Shown one piece after another: positions 22,962-36,130 of a DNA stretch of 64,000 nucleotides. How positions within the stretch are numbered: position 1 is the first letter of the stretch; the number at the start of each line of letters is the position of its first letter. The notes under the pieces are model-generated. The model ran no database searches. It had not been told where the DNA came from and worked only from the letters and a program-made list of their open reading frames with translations. Source of the DNA: Raphanus sativus (taxonomy: Eukaryota > Streptophyta > Magnoliopsida > Brassicales > Brassicaceae); contig NC_079515.1 of NCBI RefSeq assembly GCF_000801105.2, forward strand, positions 19,553,407 through 19,617,406, in the 5' to 3' direction. Position numbers and translations under genes: made by a program.

Positions 22962-25117
22962 TCAATCGGATACATTTTCGTCATCACTAGAAACATCATC
23001 ATTTTCATTAAACTCGTCTTCAACAGCTTCGTCTGTGCCATCGTCAGTAAGATCTTCATACTCATGATTATGCGGATCAATGAGAAGAATGTCATCAATT
23101 TGTTGTTCAGGTTCCTCGACTTCATTTATCTGTTCTTCTTGCAATGGTGGTTCTTCTCCACTAATGATTCGTCCTCGAGGTGTAACTTTGATCACGGATA
23201 ACCAATTTATTCCCGATTCTCTCATCCGAGGGTATGGAAGGTAGCTAACTTGATCTGCTTGTGAAGCTAAGATGAAAGGCTCGAATTTGTTGTACCTGAA
23301 AAATAAAGAAAACATAGAAGTAAGCTTATTCTGCTCATGTATGCCAAATAAAGAATTTGTTGTACCTTCGTCCACCATTGACATCAACTACACCGAATTT
23401 GTTAAACCGAACACCTCTGTTGACGACGGGGTCGAACCACTGACATTTGAAGAGGAGGCATTTCAGCTTCAATATCCCTGGAAATTCCACTTCAATAATC
23501 TCTGTCAAGATACCATAGAAATCGGTTTCCCCTTTCACACATATTCCATAGTTACTGGTCGCCCGCTGTCTACCATACTCATATGTGTGAAAAGTATAGC
23601 CTCGTGTGAAATACATCTGTGAGGTGGTGACCTTTACATGTGGAGATTGAATTACTTCATGTAACCACTTAGGATAATCTGCATCGTCGTCAAAATCAAC
23701 CTGCAAAAACAAAATGAATGTTAAAATACATATCATTTATGAATAATGACTTTGAGTTAATACCTGATTCTTCAACCACTTTATAAAGTGTTGATCTTTC
23801 CTTTTGTCTACGTCAGTTGTGGATATACCTGAGAATGTTTCTTCGACTTGTGAAACAAATAGGCTGTAAAATCACATTTTATATTAATTAATATTTGGCA
23901 ATTATATATATGTGTTAATTTATATGTGTCCATTTATGTTACCTTTCAAAATAACGAATCAATGGATCCTCACAATTGAGTAGAATATAGGTGTGTGCAG
24001 TATGAGCGTCTTCTTCACTCGACCATCAAACCTCTTTTGATTTCCCACCCAGTCGCCCAATCTGGCTAAAGATGTCTGGAACACCAGCAACTGCGTATGT
24101 TGGCGCAACACCACCATCATCATATCTCCTTGGAGCTCTTTTCCGGGTACGTACTTTTGACGCAAAGTAGTACGATGTGAAGTGAGAAGTTTCTTCCGTC
24201 AAACTTCCAGCAATTATAGAACCTTCAACCTTTGCAAGGTTCTTTGCTTTTCCCTTAAAATATTTCATGGCTCGCTCATACTGATACATCCATCCGTAAT
24301 GTACAGGTCCACGAAGCAATGCCTCATATGGGAGGTGCACAGCTAGATGCTCCATGACGTCAAAAAACCCAGGAGGAAATATCTTCTCCAAGTTGCACAA
24401 TAAGATGGGAATGTTCTCTTGAAGCTGTTCCACGACTTCTACTTTAAGAGTGCGGGTGCTCAGATCCCTGAAAAATGCTCCAATGCCTTGTATATTCCAA
24501 AAACAATTATACACATTATTAGTCATATATTATTTCAAACTAAATCATTATATATAAAATTACTGCAATATATAATATATATAGTACCTGCAAGTGCTTC
24601 ATGTACGTTTGTAGGAAGTAGCTCCGCAAAAGCAAAGGGAAGTAGTCGTTGCATAAAGACATGACAGTCATGACTCTTCATCCCGGAGAACTTTTGACCC
24701 TTTTCAACGCATCTAGACAGATTTGAAACATACCCATCGGGGAATTTAACTTCTGATGCTACCCAGTTGAACAACACCGACTTTTTGTCTGAAGACAATC
24801 TGAATATCGGAACAGGAACTTGCCCATTGCTGTTTATATGTAACTCACTTCTTGAGCAAATATCCGGCAAGTCTAACCTTGATTTTATGTTGTCTTTTGT
24901 CTTCCCCGGGACATTCAATATTGTATTCATGATGTTCTCAAAGAAATTCTTCTCTATATGCATCACATCGAGGTTGTGGCGCAGAAGAAGATCCTTCCAA
25001 TATGGCAACTCCCAAAATATACTCTTCTTGTGCCAGTTGTGATGAACACCGTAAGAATCAGGCATATTAGGGGGGACATGCCAATTACCACCACGAGGAA
25101 CTGTTTCCAAAGCTCCA
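22962..25117 (-). pseudogene. TNP2-type transposase, copy A: C-terminal part, cut by the gap
   Basis: From the gap leftward the reverse strand encodes the end of the Transposase_21 (TNP2) domain (HNWHKKSIFWELPYWKDLL, DVMHIEKNFFENIMNTIL). After an intron (donor after HEALAG at about 24595) comes the DUF4218 domain (FFRDLSTRTLKVEVVEQLQ). Next are the DUF4216 region (FTRGYTFHTYEYGRQRATS, WFDPVVNRGVRFNKFG) and an acidic tail ending at 22962. One codon at about 24026-24028 is TGA where a Trp is expected from context, so the frame is broken. It matches copy B closely but keeps about 555 bp that copy B lacks. Confidence 0.82.
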
Positions 25118-25217
25118 NNNNNNNNNNNNNNNNNNNNNNNNNNNNNNNNNNNNNNNNNNNNNNNNNNNNNNNNNNNNNNNNNNNNNNNNNNNNNNNNNNN
25201 NNNNNNNNNNNNNNNNN
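25118..25217. other. Assembly gap of exactly 100 N
   Basis: One hundred Ns, the usual placeholder for a gap of unknown size. The left edge stops inside TNP2 codons and the right edge begins in a unit equivalent to about 22640, so the two sides repeat each other. Confidence 0.99.
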
Positions 25218-25539
25218 TTTTTTTCTATTTTCCTCGTTATTTCGTCGTAAACTACGAGGAATAACGAGGTTTGCTTTCTAAACGTCTAAAATTCAAAAAC
25301 CCCAACCACAAACACCATCTTTCCTATCTTCTACTCTTCATATTCCAATCCCAAACCTCAATCTTTTATTTTTCATTCATAACCTCAAACCTCAATATAT
25401 TTTTCTCTTTATAAACAATTCCCAAATTCTTATAACATCCCAAATTCTTATAATCTCAATACATAAAAGTTTTTCATGATTAAAATAATCGAATCACATG
25501 CATTAAGTCTGAAAATCAATCATATTAAACACAAATACA

Positions 25540-28500
25540 TCAATCGGATACATTTTCGTCATCACTAGAAACATCATCATTTTCATTAAACTCGTCTTCA
25601 CAGCTTCGTCTGTGCCATCGTCGTAAGATCTTCATACTATGATTATGCGGATCAATGAGAAGAATGTGATCAAATTTGTTGTTCAGGTTCCTCGACTTCA
25701 TTTATCTGTTCTTGCAATGGTGGTTCTTCTCCACTAATGATTCGTCCCGAGGTGTAACTTTGATCACGGATAACCAATTTATTCCCGATTCTCTCATCCG
25801 AGGGTATGGAAGGTAGCTAACTTGATCTGCTTGTGAAGCTAAGATGAAAGGCTCGAATTGTTGTACCTGAAAAATAAAGAAAACATAGAAGTAAGCTTAT
25901 TCTGCTCATGTATGCCAAATAAAGAATTTGTTGTACCTTCGTCCACCATTGACATCAACTACACCGAATTTGTTAAACTGAACACCTCTGTTGACGACGG
26001 GGTCGAACCACTCACATTTGAAGAGGACGCATTTCACTCGACCACCAAACCTTCTTTTGATTTCCCACCCAGTCGCCCAATCTGGCTAAAGATGTCTGGA
26101 ACACCAGCAACTGCATATGTTGGCGCGACACCACCATCATCATCTTCCCTTGGAGCTCTTTTCCGGGTACGTACTTTTGACGCAAAGTAGTACGATGTGA
26201 AGTGAGAAGTTTCTTCCGTCAAACTTCCAGAATTATAGAACCTTCAACCTTTGCAAGGTTCTTTGCTTTTCCTTCAAATATTTCATGGCTCGCTCATACT
26301 GATACATCCATCCGTAATGTACAGGTCCACGAAGCAATGCCTCATATGGGAGGTGCACAGCTAGATGCTCTATGACGTCAAAAAACCCAGGAGGAAATAT
26401 CTTCTCCAAGTTGCACAATAAGATGGGAATGTTCTCTTGAAGCTGTTCCACGACTTCTACTTTAAGAGTGCGGGTGCTCAGATCCCTGAAAAATGCTCCA
26501 ATGCCTTGTATATTCCAAAAACAATTATATACATTATTAGTCATATATTATTTCAAACTAAATCATTATATATAAAATTACTGAAATATATAATATATAT
26601 AGTACCTGCAAGTGCTTCATGTACGTTTGTAGGAAGTAGCTCCGCAAAAGCAAAGGGAAGTAGTCGTTGCATAAAGACATGACAGTCATGACTCTTCATC
26701 CCGGAGAACTTTTGACCCTTTTCAACGCATCTAGACAGATTTGAAACATACCCATCGGGGAATTTCACTTCTGATGCTACCCAGTTGAACAACACCGACT
26801 TTTTTTCTGAAGACAATCTGAATATCGGAACAGGAACTTGCCCATTGCTGTTTATATGTAACTCACTTTTTGAGCAAATATCCGGCAAGTCTAACCTCGA
26901 TTTTATGTTGTCTTTTGTCTTCCCCGGGACATTCAATATTGTATTCATGATGTTCTCAAAGAAATTCTTCTCTATATGCATCACATCGAGGTTGTGGCGC
27001 AGAAGAAGATCCTTCCAATATGGCAACTCCCAAAATATACTCTTCTTGTGCCAGTTGTGATGAACACCAAGAATCAGGCATATTAGGGGGACATGCCAAT
27101 TACCACCACGAGGAACTGTTTCCAAAGCTCCATAGTAATCGAGTTGCTTTTCAGTTTCTTCTCCAGTTAAATATGGAGGAGGAGTGTCTCTTACAACTTT
27201 TTTGTGCCTAAACAATGTCTTGTTTCTTCGGTACGGATGGCCAATGGGAAGAAATCGACGATGACAATCGAACCAACTTGTCTTCCTTCCATTCTTCAGT
27301 TGAAACGCATCTGTCGCTCCATTACAATATGGACAAGCTAATCTCCCATGTGTAGTCCATCCCGACAACATCCCATAGGCAGGAAAGTCACTTATGGTCC
27401 ACAAAAGCATCGCTCGCATCGTGAAATTCGTCTTCGTTGAGCAGTCATACGTCCTCACCCCAGTTGACCACAAATCCTTCAACTCTTTTATCAGGGGTTG
27501 CAGGAAAACATCCAGCGACCTTTTAGGATGTTTTGGACCAGGTATTAATATGGTCAAGAATAGCAACTCCCGTTGCGTGCACATCTCTGGTGGCAGGTTG
27601 TATGGCGTAAGAAAGACTGGCCACAATGAATATTGTCTCCCTGACATTCCGAATGGACTAAATCCATCTGTGCATAATCCGAGATACACATTCCGGATAT
27701 TGCTAGCGAATTCCGGATATACTTTTGTTAAAATATTTCCAGGCTCTTGCATCTGATGGATGTGTCATCTCACCATCCGTCTGAGTATGCTCGGCATGCC
27801 ATCTCATCTTTCCGGCAGTCTGCTTTGATTGGTACAATCTTTTCAATCTGTCTGTAATTGGTAGGTACCACATCCTTTGGTACGGTACCCTATTACGTCC
27901 CCGTCCTTGCGGCTTGAATCGTGGCTTCTTGCAGAATCGACATTCTTCTAACTTCTCATCATTTCCCAAGTAGATCATGCAGTTGTCGATGCAAACATCT
28001 ATCATCTCCGAAGGCAACCCAAGACTATAAACCAGTTTCTGAATCTCATAATAAGAATCAACAGACACATTGCCTTCCGGCAAATAATCTTTAAACAAGT
28101 CTGCCCATTCATTCATGCAAATTTCAGGTAGATTGTGATCAGTTTTAATATTCATCATTCTAGCAGCCAACGACAATTTAGAGAGACCTTCTCTACAACC
28201 ACTGTAAAGTGGTTGATTCGCCGCATTTAACATTTCATAAAACTTTTTTGCATCTATGTTAGGTTCTTCATCTTCATCATGAGCTACGAATGCATCAGTT
28301 ACCATATCATGAACCCTATCAAAATCTACCATCTGCTCCTTCTGATGGTAACTATGTTCATTATGCAAATGATGAGCAACCGGTTCTTCCTGAAAATTGC
28401 TATTACTACTACTAGCTTCATTCTGATCATAATTATTATAACCTTCTCCATGTTGAAACCAGATATAGTAATTTGGCGTGAAACCTCTATTTATTAAATG

Positions 28501-28713
28501 CTTCCAAACATTTTTACGATTTGTCAATTTCGAATTGTTGCATTTCCGACATGGACAGAACATCTTACCGCTTTCTAGGGCGAGCGGTGTGGAATCTGCT
28601 TGATGCATAAATGTCTCCATTCCCGCAATGTATTCTTTCGTCACTCTCCCGTTAGCATCTCTATGCATATACATCCAGCTCCGCAACTCGTAGACATTCC
28701 CGGAGCCTGACAT
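25540..28713 (-). pseudogene. TNP2-type transposase, copy B: full 5' end, several disruptions
   Basis: Met 28713 begins MSGSGNVYELRSWMYMHRDA, the transposase-associated domain with CPCRKCNN and an HGE motif. The frame runs to about 27720, where one extra A in an A-run shifts it (WKYFNK into VYPEFASN). The TNP2 core then runs to 26553: LGLCTDGFSPFG, SDFPAYGMLSGW, CPYCNGATDAF and DVMHIEKNFFENIMN. A C-terminal intron and DUF4218 follow. Further single-base indels (about 26233-26270) and a 555-bp deletion at about 26034 remove most of DUF4216. The family cuts CACTA ends with an RNase-H-like DDE/D fold. This copy cannot encode a full product as assembled; part of the damage may be sequence error near the gap. 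Confidence 0.85.
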
Positions 28714-28859
28714 TTTTTTCTTTTCACTTTTTTTTTTGTTTTTGTTGGTGTGTTTAAAATGATGTTGAAACTTCCATATTTATAGAAAATTTTCGAATCT
28801 GGTAGTTGAAGTTTTGCGATGAATTTGCGAGGAATAAGTAGGTAGAAAAAAAAAACGTG

Positions 28860-29170
28860 TTTTAAAATTCCTCGTTAAGTTCACGTAAAGTATTTCCTCG
28901 TAAAGAAGACGCGAATTTACGTGGGTTTTACGAGGAAAGTATATTTTCTCATTTCCTCGTAAAGATGATGCAAGGTTTACGTGGTGTTTACGAGGAAAGT
29001 GTATTTCCTCGTTAAAACCATGTAATGTTACGATGGTTTTACGACGAAATGTTTTCTTCGTTACTTTACGAGGAAATAACGACGTTTTGTTCTTTTTTTG
29101 TAAATTCCTCGTAAACTCGTCGTAAAATTACGAGGATCATATTTCCTCGTTAATTTTCCTCGCCAAAGTG
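28860..29170. repeat. CACTA right subterminal repeat array
   Basis: Dense CCTCGTAA, TTTACGAGGAAA and TTTACG words in both orientations next to the right terminus, the counterpart of the left array. They are likely binding sites for the element's own DNA-binding protein. Confidence 0.75.
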
Positions 29171-29468
29171 TTGTTTTCTTGTAGTGTCTTTACTCGCATA
29201 GTATAGTATATGTTTTTTTGACATACCACATATTATTCTAGTATTCAAGTTCAAACATGTTTTTATGAAGTTTTAGACAAATGAAGTGAAAGATAAATAT
29301 GTATTTGTTGAAAAGATAAAACAGAATTATGTAACTAAATCAACTTTATATTATTCTACATCATTTTGAGTTAGTTAATTCGCTAAAAATGACAATAATG
29401 ATAAAATGAAGACAACAAAAGTAATTTATTCTATTAAAAAAACGAACATGATCTATTGATAAATTTTA

Positions 29469-30505
29469 GGGCAAATCTCTAAAATAACACTTTTTAAGTT
29501 TTTGTCTTAAAAATAGCATTCAAAAAATAAAATGACCAAAATAGCACATTTTTGTTTTGAAAATTTTAATATTTATTTTTTATTTCTAAATATTTGATAA
29601 ATTTTCTTTGGCTATTTGGTGGGGGTGGAAATGGAGATGTGGAAACGTGTTTGGAGAGAATCGACTTTGGAGAGATAGAGTTAAATTCTTAAGAAACTTG
29701 GCAAAAGAAGTGATGGTAGCAAAGGTTGCGGTAAATGGGGAAGGTGGTGCTCGTGGAAGAACTGAAATCATGATAGGTTGGAAGCCTCCCCGTGTGGGGT
29801 GGATGAAGCTCAACACTGATGGGGCCTCGCATGGTAACCCGGGTTTGGCTACTGCAGGAGGAGTACTGAGAAATGGCGATGGTGAGTAGTGTGGCGGGTT
29901 TTTAATTAAAATAGGGAGATGTTCTGCTCCTTTGGCGGAGTTGTGGGGCGTTTACTATGGACTCTTCATTGCATGGGAGAAAGGTATTAGTAGGTTGGAG
30001 GTGGAAGTTGATTCGAAAATGGTAGTGGAGTTTTTCACAATGGGGATTGGTGAGAACCACCCGCTATCCTTCCTGGTACGCCTGTGCCATGGCTTTATTA
30101 CAAGGGACTGGGTAGTCCGTTTTGTTCATGTGTATAGGGAAGCTAATCATTTAGCTAATGATTTAGCTAACCTTGCATTTTCATTTCCTTTTGGTTTTCA
30201 TAGTTTGGTTACTGCTCTTTTGGAGGTTGTTACTCGTTTGTGAGAAGATGTTGATGGACCTTTACGGCCACGTCATGTTCATTTGTAGTCGGAAGTTTTC
30301 TTTTTAATAAATACAGGGAGTCCATTTCTCCCAGTTTCCTACCAAAAAAAAAACCCACCTCTTAACTCTAAATCCTAAGTTGTAAATTAGTTAATCCAAG
30401 GGTTATAAATGCATATGTACCCTTCAATAAAACTTATTTTTGTCATTTTACTTTTTGTGGTGCTATTTTGTGATAAAAACTTGGTGCTATTTTTGTCTTT
30501 TTCTC
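29469..30505. mobile_element. MULE-like MITE, copy 2, split by a LINE fragment
   Basis: The left part (29469-about 29596) matches the first 110 bases of copy 1 (GGGCAAATCTCTAAAATA, AAAATAGCATTC). The right part (about 30351-30505) matches the remainder (CTTAACTCTAAATCCTAAG, GGTGCTATTTTTGTC, TTTTTCTC). About 750 bp of LINE sequence lies between. Flanking 9-mers (TAAATTTTA and TAAATAATT) agree only partly, so the target duplication has decayed. Confidence 0.75.
29597..30350 (+). mobile_element. 5'-truncated LINE 3' end with RNase H domain
   Basis: Reads through GWKPPRVGWMKLNTDGAS, GGVLRNGDGE, then LAELWGVYYGLFIAWEKG, VDSKMVVEF and FVHVYREANHLANDLANLAF. These are the RNase H-like (RVT_3) blocks with the catalytic D-E-D pattern of plant LINEs. 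TAG at 29887-29889 interrupts the frame where context expects Trp. The fragment ends in TACCAAAAAAAAAA, a poly(A)-type tail. It is independent of the LINE at 4.8-8.1 kb. Confidence 0.85.
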
Positions 30506-30573
30506 TAAATAATTTTATGTATAATTATGTATTTTATTTATTTAAGAGATTGTTCTATCAAATTAAATTAATA

Positions 30574-30831
30574 CTCCCTCTGTCCCACTTTATGTGATGT
30601 TTTAGGTTATTACACATAGATTAAGAAAACACATATTTTTATGTAGTTTATCTTGGTAACATAAAAATATATTAAATAAAACTAGTTTAACCAATAATAA
30701 AAAAGTACAATATTTTATAATTGGTCATAAATTTCAAATCATATTAAATTCTACCTAGATTAGTGAGAACATCACTTAAAATGAGACAAAATAAAAATCC
30801 TAAAACACCACTTAAAATGGGACGGAGGGAG
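30574..30831. mobile_element. Stowaway MITE (258 bp)
   Basis: The ends CTCCCTCTGTCCCACTTTA and TAAAATGGGACGGAGGGAG are inverted repeats with TA on both sides (30572-30573 and 30832-30833). The arms extend inward (GTGATGTTTTAGG against CCTAAAACACCAC). Non-coding. Confidence 0.9.
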
Positions 30832-30833
30832 TA

Positions 30834-31130
30834 TTAAAATTACAAAAACAAAATTAAATATAAAAATTTAAATTTTCAAAAAAAAAGTTAAAACAAAAAT
30901 ATACTCTCCTTTTAAAAAAATTAGAATATTATAAAAGAGCAGATTATAATATTTTTTTTATAAAATGTCAGAATGGGACCAAAGGTCTATAGAGAATTTT
31001 TATGGAAAGTAACAGTGTTGCTCAAAAAAAAAAATGAAAGGTAACAGTTTGTTCGAACAAGAAAAATATTAAACTGCCCCTAGAGGCCTAGAAAAGGCAG
31101 AGCGAGGAGGCCAGGAGTTGGTTTGATGAA
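30834..31130. other. AT-rich spacer before the 14-3-3 gene
   Basis: Non-coding and A/T-rich up to about 31080; the following 250 bases to the start codon are CT-rich and likely promoter edge and 5' UTR. Confidence 0.55.
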
Positions 31131-31379
31131 GTGGAAATTCCCGTGTGCATTACCCCACATACAGCTTTCCCCCTCTCCCGTTCAATCGTACGGTTGTCCT
31201 TCAATCTCCCTTCGCAATCGTCGCTCCCCACTAACAGAAAAAGGAAAAAGATACTACTAAAAAAAACAAAACAAAAATATTTCTTAGAATTAAAATTGGA
31301 AAACAAGACTCTCCGTCTCTCTCCAGATCTGAATCCTCCCTCCCCCTCGAAGCATATCGTTTTCCGATCTAACAAAAAG

Positions 31380-33025
<1,646 letters not shown>

Positions 33026-33593
33026 GTCTGTTATTCAGTATTCTAAACTCATCCAACTATTATGTTATTTCCCTTGTGTTTGTTTTTCTAATCTCTTCCG
33101 TTTGCCATCCCCGAAGCTTCTAAGGCCGTCTATTCTTGTCCTTTGTTTGCTCTTCCTAATCGTGGATGCTGCTGGGTTTATTATCTTGTTTCTTTTTCTT
33201 CTTATTTGATTGAATGTTGTCGGGCTTTGTGCCTTGTACTGAAACTAAGATTGCTTTCTTATTAATGCCATTTATCAGGTGATGTTTTTTCCGTGCATAT
33301 TTTTAGTTTTGTTCCCAGTTTGCTTAGGTTTACACAGCTTAGAGATGGGCGTTTGACGATGCTAGAATGTAGAAAGGTAGGCTGCATAGCGCTTGTCATT
33401 CATTACGAGAAAGACCGACCTACAATATTGCAAATTAGAAGTGAGTGTTGGCTGGCGTTGTATAATATATTATATCAAACTGGATTTGCTTTAGTTTATT
33501 TCGATCTCCATGTTCTTATTAGACCGTGCAGAGATCTAAACAAGTCGGAAGGGTAGGGAAAGAGTGGTGGTCTCGTTGAGGGTATAGAGGTAA
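33026..33593. other. 14-3-3 3' UTR and spacer
   Basis: The first 250 bases are T-rich and end near ATTAATGCCA, probably the 3' UTR. The open frame at 33293-33556 shows no recognisable domain and is not called. Confidence 0.5.
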
Positions 33594-33770
33594 GAAACTT
33601 ACAAAGATCATAGCCCTTTTTTCGAAATTTCAAGTAGGTAAGAAACTTAGACAAAAATTAAATTTTTTTATGAAAAACAAAATCTAGTATCTCATAGCTT
33701 TTCCAGACAATATATAGTCTTCAAAGCTTATCTCTCATTTTTCTTACAAAGATCATAACCCAATAGGTAC
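33594..33770. repeat. Left arm of a long inverted repeat
   Basis: This arm (AGTAGGTAAGAAACTTAG, ATCTAGTATCTCATAGC, TTTTCCAGACAATATA, CTTCAAAGCTTATCTCTC) is the reverse complement of the sequence split across 34874-34915 and 41351-41475. The arms were about 1.1 kb apart before the copia insertion. The structure resembles a foldback or MULE-type element; outer target repeats were not clear. Confidence 0.7.
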
Positions 33771-34873
33771 CTGAGTCATTTCTATATCCTTAAGGCGCAC
33801 TATGTCTTCGTTACATAGACCTTCAATCAGGTCTATGACCATATTAGATAAATTAAAAGATCTTATTCTTCCATCCAATAGATTTTCTACTTTAGCAATT
33901 ATCCTATTTCTTTTTAGATTTAGGGTATTAGATCATTTGTCTCAAATAATATACACGAGAATCTGAAAACCACGTCTTCCATTCGACGAACGTGGGTTCT
34001 CGAGATTTCTTCCCATTATTATGCGCTAGTTTTATTTATTTGTTGGATCTTTCTGTATGCTTTTTTTTTTTTACTTTGAGTTTGACAAAAAAAATGATAT
34101 CGTCAGCATTTATTTCATACTATATCATGTCAACGAAGATTATAAGTTGAAACTTGCGAAAAGTACTGAGTGATCCTTAATCAAAAGATTCCTGATAAAT
34201 TTGACATAAATTCGAGAAAAGTGTCCACTATGAGGATGATTAATAAGGACTGTAGTTTTATGCTTTTGGTTGTAGAATTTAATCTGTAGAATTATTTGTT
34301 TTAATTTTTTTTGCTGTAATTTTCTAAAACACTATTTTTTTTTGTTTTGGAAATAAATCTTTCTACGGCTATATTTTGATTTTGTGGAAATATTTTTGCT
34401 GTGATTTCTTTAAGAATATGAAAGCTCAATTGATTGACATGTAGAGTTTTAGATTAAATTTTTGCTATCCATAATATCTACATCCACAACCAATCATCCT
34501 ATGAAGCAGATGACTAAGTGTATAGTCAATCCATTCTTGAGTTCCTTTAGCGTTGACCATGTGTAATGAATTGTCATGTACTCCTGTTTAATGTTATCTC
34601 GATTAGAATCCTACTCTTGTGATTGATTATACATTTATTTGTGATTATTAAGTGCTAGTATGTTATAAATGTTTACGAATTTTGTGTGATATAGCAATTT
34701 CTGAGTGAAGAATAAGAGATATTACATACCATACATACAACACATGGATTGCTTACTTAGAGCTTAGTTAAAAAATAAGGCATTAAAAAGGAAAAGTGTT
34801 AATCATCAAACTGACGATCTTGAGAGACAAAAAAAATTAAGGAAAAAGTTAATAAAACATAAAAAAAAATATA
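33771..34873. other. Loop of the inverted-repeat element, non-coding
   Basis: AT-rich sequence without coding signal between the arms; probably the body of a non-autonomous element. Confidence 0.5.
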
Positions 34874-34915
34874 AAGGCAAAAGGGCTATGATCTTTGTAA
34901 GAAAAATGAGAGATA

Positions 34916-35070
34916 TGTTATATACTGATATTATGCTCGACATATCTTATTTGTACTTATCTTATTGTTGCCTCTTATACTTATCTTATTGAGAAGATAA
35001 GTACATGTATCACGTATATATACTTGATACTTGATCAATAATAAAACTACGCTTTCCATAGTATCAAACA
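34916..35070 (+). repeat. Copia 5' LTR (155 bp)
   Basis: TGTTATATACTG ... GTATCAAACA, with AATAAAA near its end. A short LTR compared with most copia elements. After it comes CGTTATAAGCACGATC, a candidate primer-binding region that I cannot assign to a tRNA. Confidence 0.93.
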
Positions 35071-35150
35071 CGTTATAAGCACGATCTTGCTCTAAAAACC
35101 CTAGCTAGAAATCACAAACAAAATAGCCTCCTTCTCACCTGCAAGATATT

Positions 35151-35229
35151 GGTTCCGACGAGAAGAAGCTGGTTCCGACGAGAAGAAGCTGCTTGCGACG
35201 GAAAGAAACTAGTTCGACGAGAAGAAACG
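35151..35229 (+). repeat. 20-bp tandem repeat in the copia leader
   Basis: Two perfect GGTTCCGACGAGAAGAAGCT units (35151-35190) and two diverged ones to about 35229. Confidence 0.85.
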
Positions 35230-36130
35230 AACCAGTCCTGCTCCAACGACGAGACCGATCAACCCTTCCGAGATCAAAGGTATCATCAGTAATCTATACT
35301 AAAACCGAAATCAGAAACCCCTACCCGCAAACATGTAGCTACTATTAGCAACATGTCTTGTACATGACCGAGAAAAAAAAAACCAGAACCTATACCTCCA
35401 TTAAAACTTGATCTCATTCTTATATACAATCTGTCTCGAAATTGTTTATTTTTTTTTAGCAGTATTCTCGTTAAGATCATGGACTAGTTTTTGCAATTTT
35501 TTTTGAATCACCTAGCTCGCTTACTCTGTTTTATTTGCATATTTTTTTTAACATTGCGACATCATGGAGCTAGATCATTCATATTATTTTTCAAAAGAAA
35601 CCTGACCTGATCATCGATGCATTATCACTCGTCCATATTGATTGATCCTAACTGAATACTACTCTGTTCGTATACTCCGTTTTGTATATCTATCGTCCTG
35701 TCCGTTTGCCATGCTCGTATGTATATATATATCGTCTTGCCCGTTTAATCTGTTTGCATAAATTATTTTACTTGCTCTGTTTGCATATAATTCAACTCGA
35801 TTAGTTTTCATGCAAAATTTATTTGTCCTGTTTCAATTGATACAAAACCGTACGGCATATATATGTATTGCTCTGTTTTTTATATTGTTTCACATTATAT
35901 ATATTGCTCTGTTTCATTTAGTCAACCCAACTGATTAATGACCATGCATAGTTCGTTGTTTGTATTATATATATTGATCTGTTAATACCGTTATCATATA
36001 TATATATATTCGCTCTGTTCATATCGTTATTATGCATCGCTTATTTGCTCTCATTGTTATTAATATGAACTGAATTTTTTTTATATATATGACATATGAT
36101 TACATCTAATGGGGGAAATAAATTTTTCAG

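Larger units (their letters stand above)
18789..29186 (-). mobile_element. CACTA (En/Spm) transposon, 10.4 kb, complete ends
   Basis: The left end CACTACAAGAAAACA is mirrored by TGTTTTCTTGTAGTG at the right, and TCT is duplicated at 18786-18788 and 29187-29189. These are the CACTA hallmarks. Both ends carry dense subterminal arrays of CCTCGTAA/TTACGAGG words. Two genes lie on the minus strand: a TNP2-type transposase (28713 leftward) and a PF03004-type second gene (21243-19413). The transposase is damaged and its distal part occurs twice around a 100-N gap (25118-25217), so true length and copy number are uncertain. Whether the element is autonomous cannot be said. Confidence 0.92.

Noticed and set aside
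24958..25281. Open frame crossing the N gap
   Set aside because: It contains 34 unknown residues from the 100-N gap and lies antisense to TNP2.
29586..30243. Host RNase H-like gene
   Set aside because: The domain is real but belongs to a LINE 3' fragment with an in-frame stop and poly(A)-type tail, inserted in a MITE.
31131..31379. N-terminal extension of the 14-3-3 frame
   Set aside because: The frame is open by chance through a CT-rich leader; family members start at [11 protein letters not shown].
33293..33556. 87-residue open frame after the 14-3-3 gene
   Set aside because: No recognisable domain, no splice context, and adjacent to an inverted-repeat element; not enough support.
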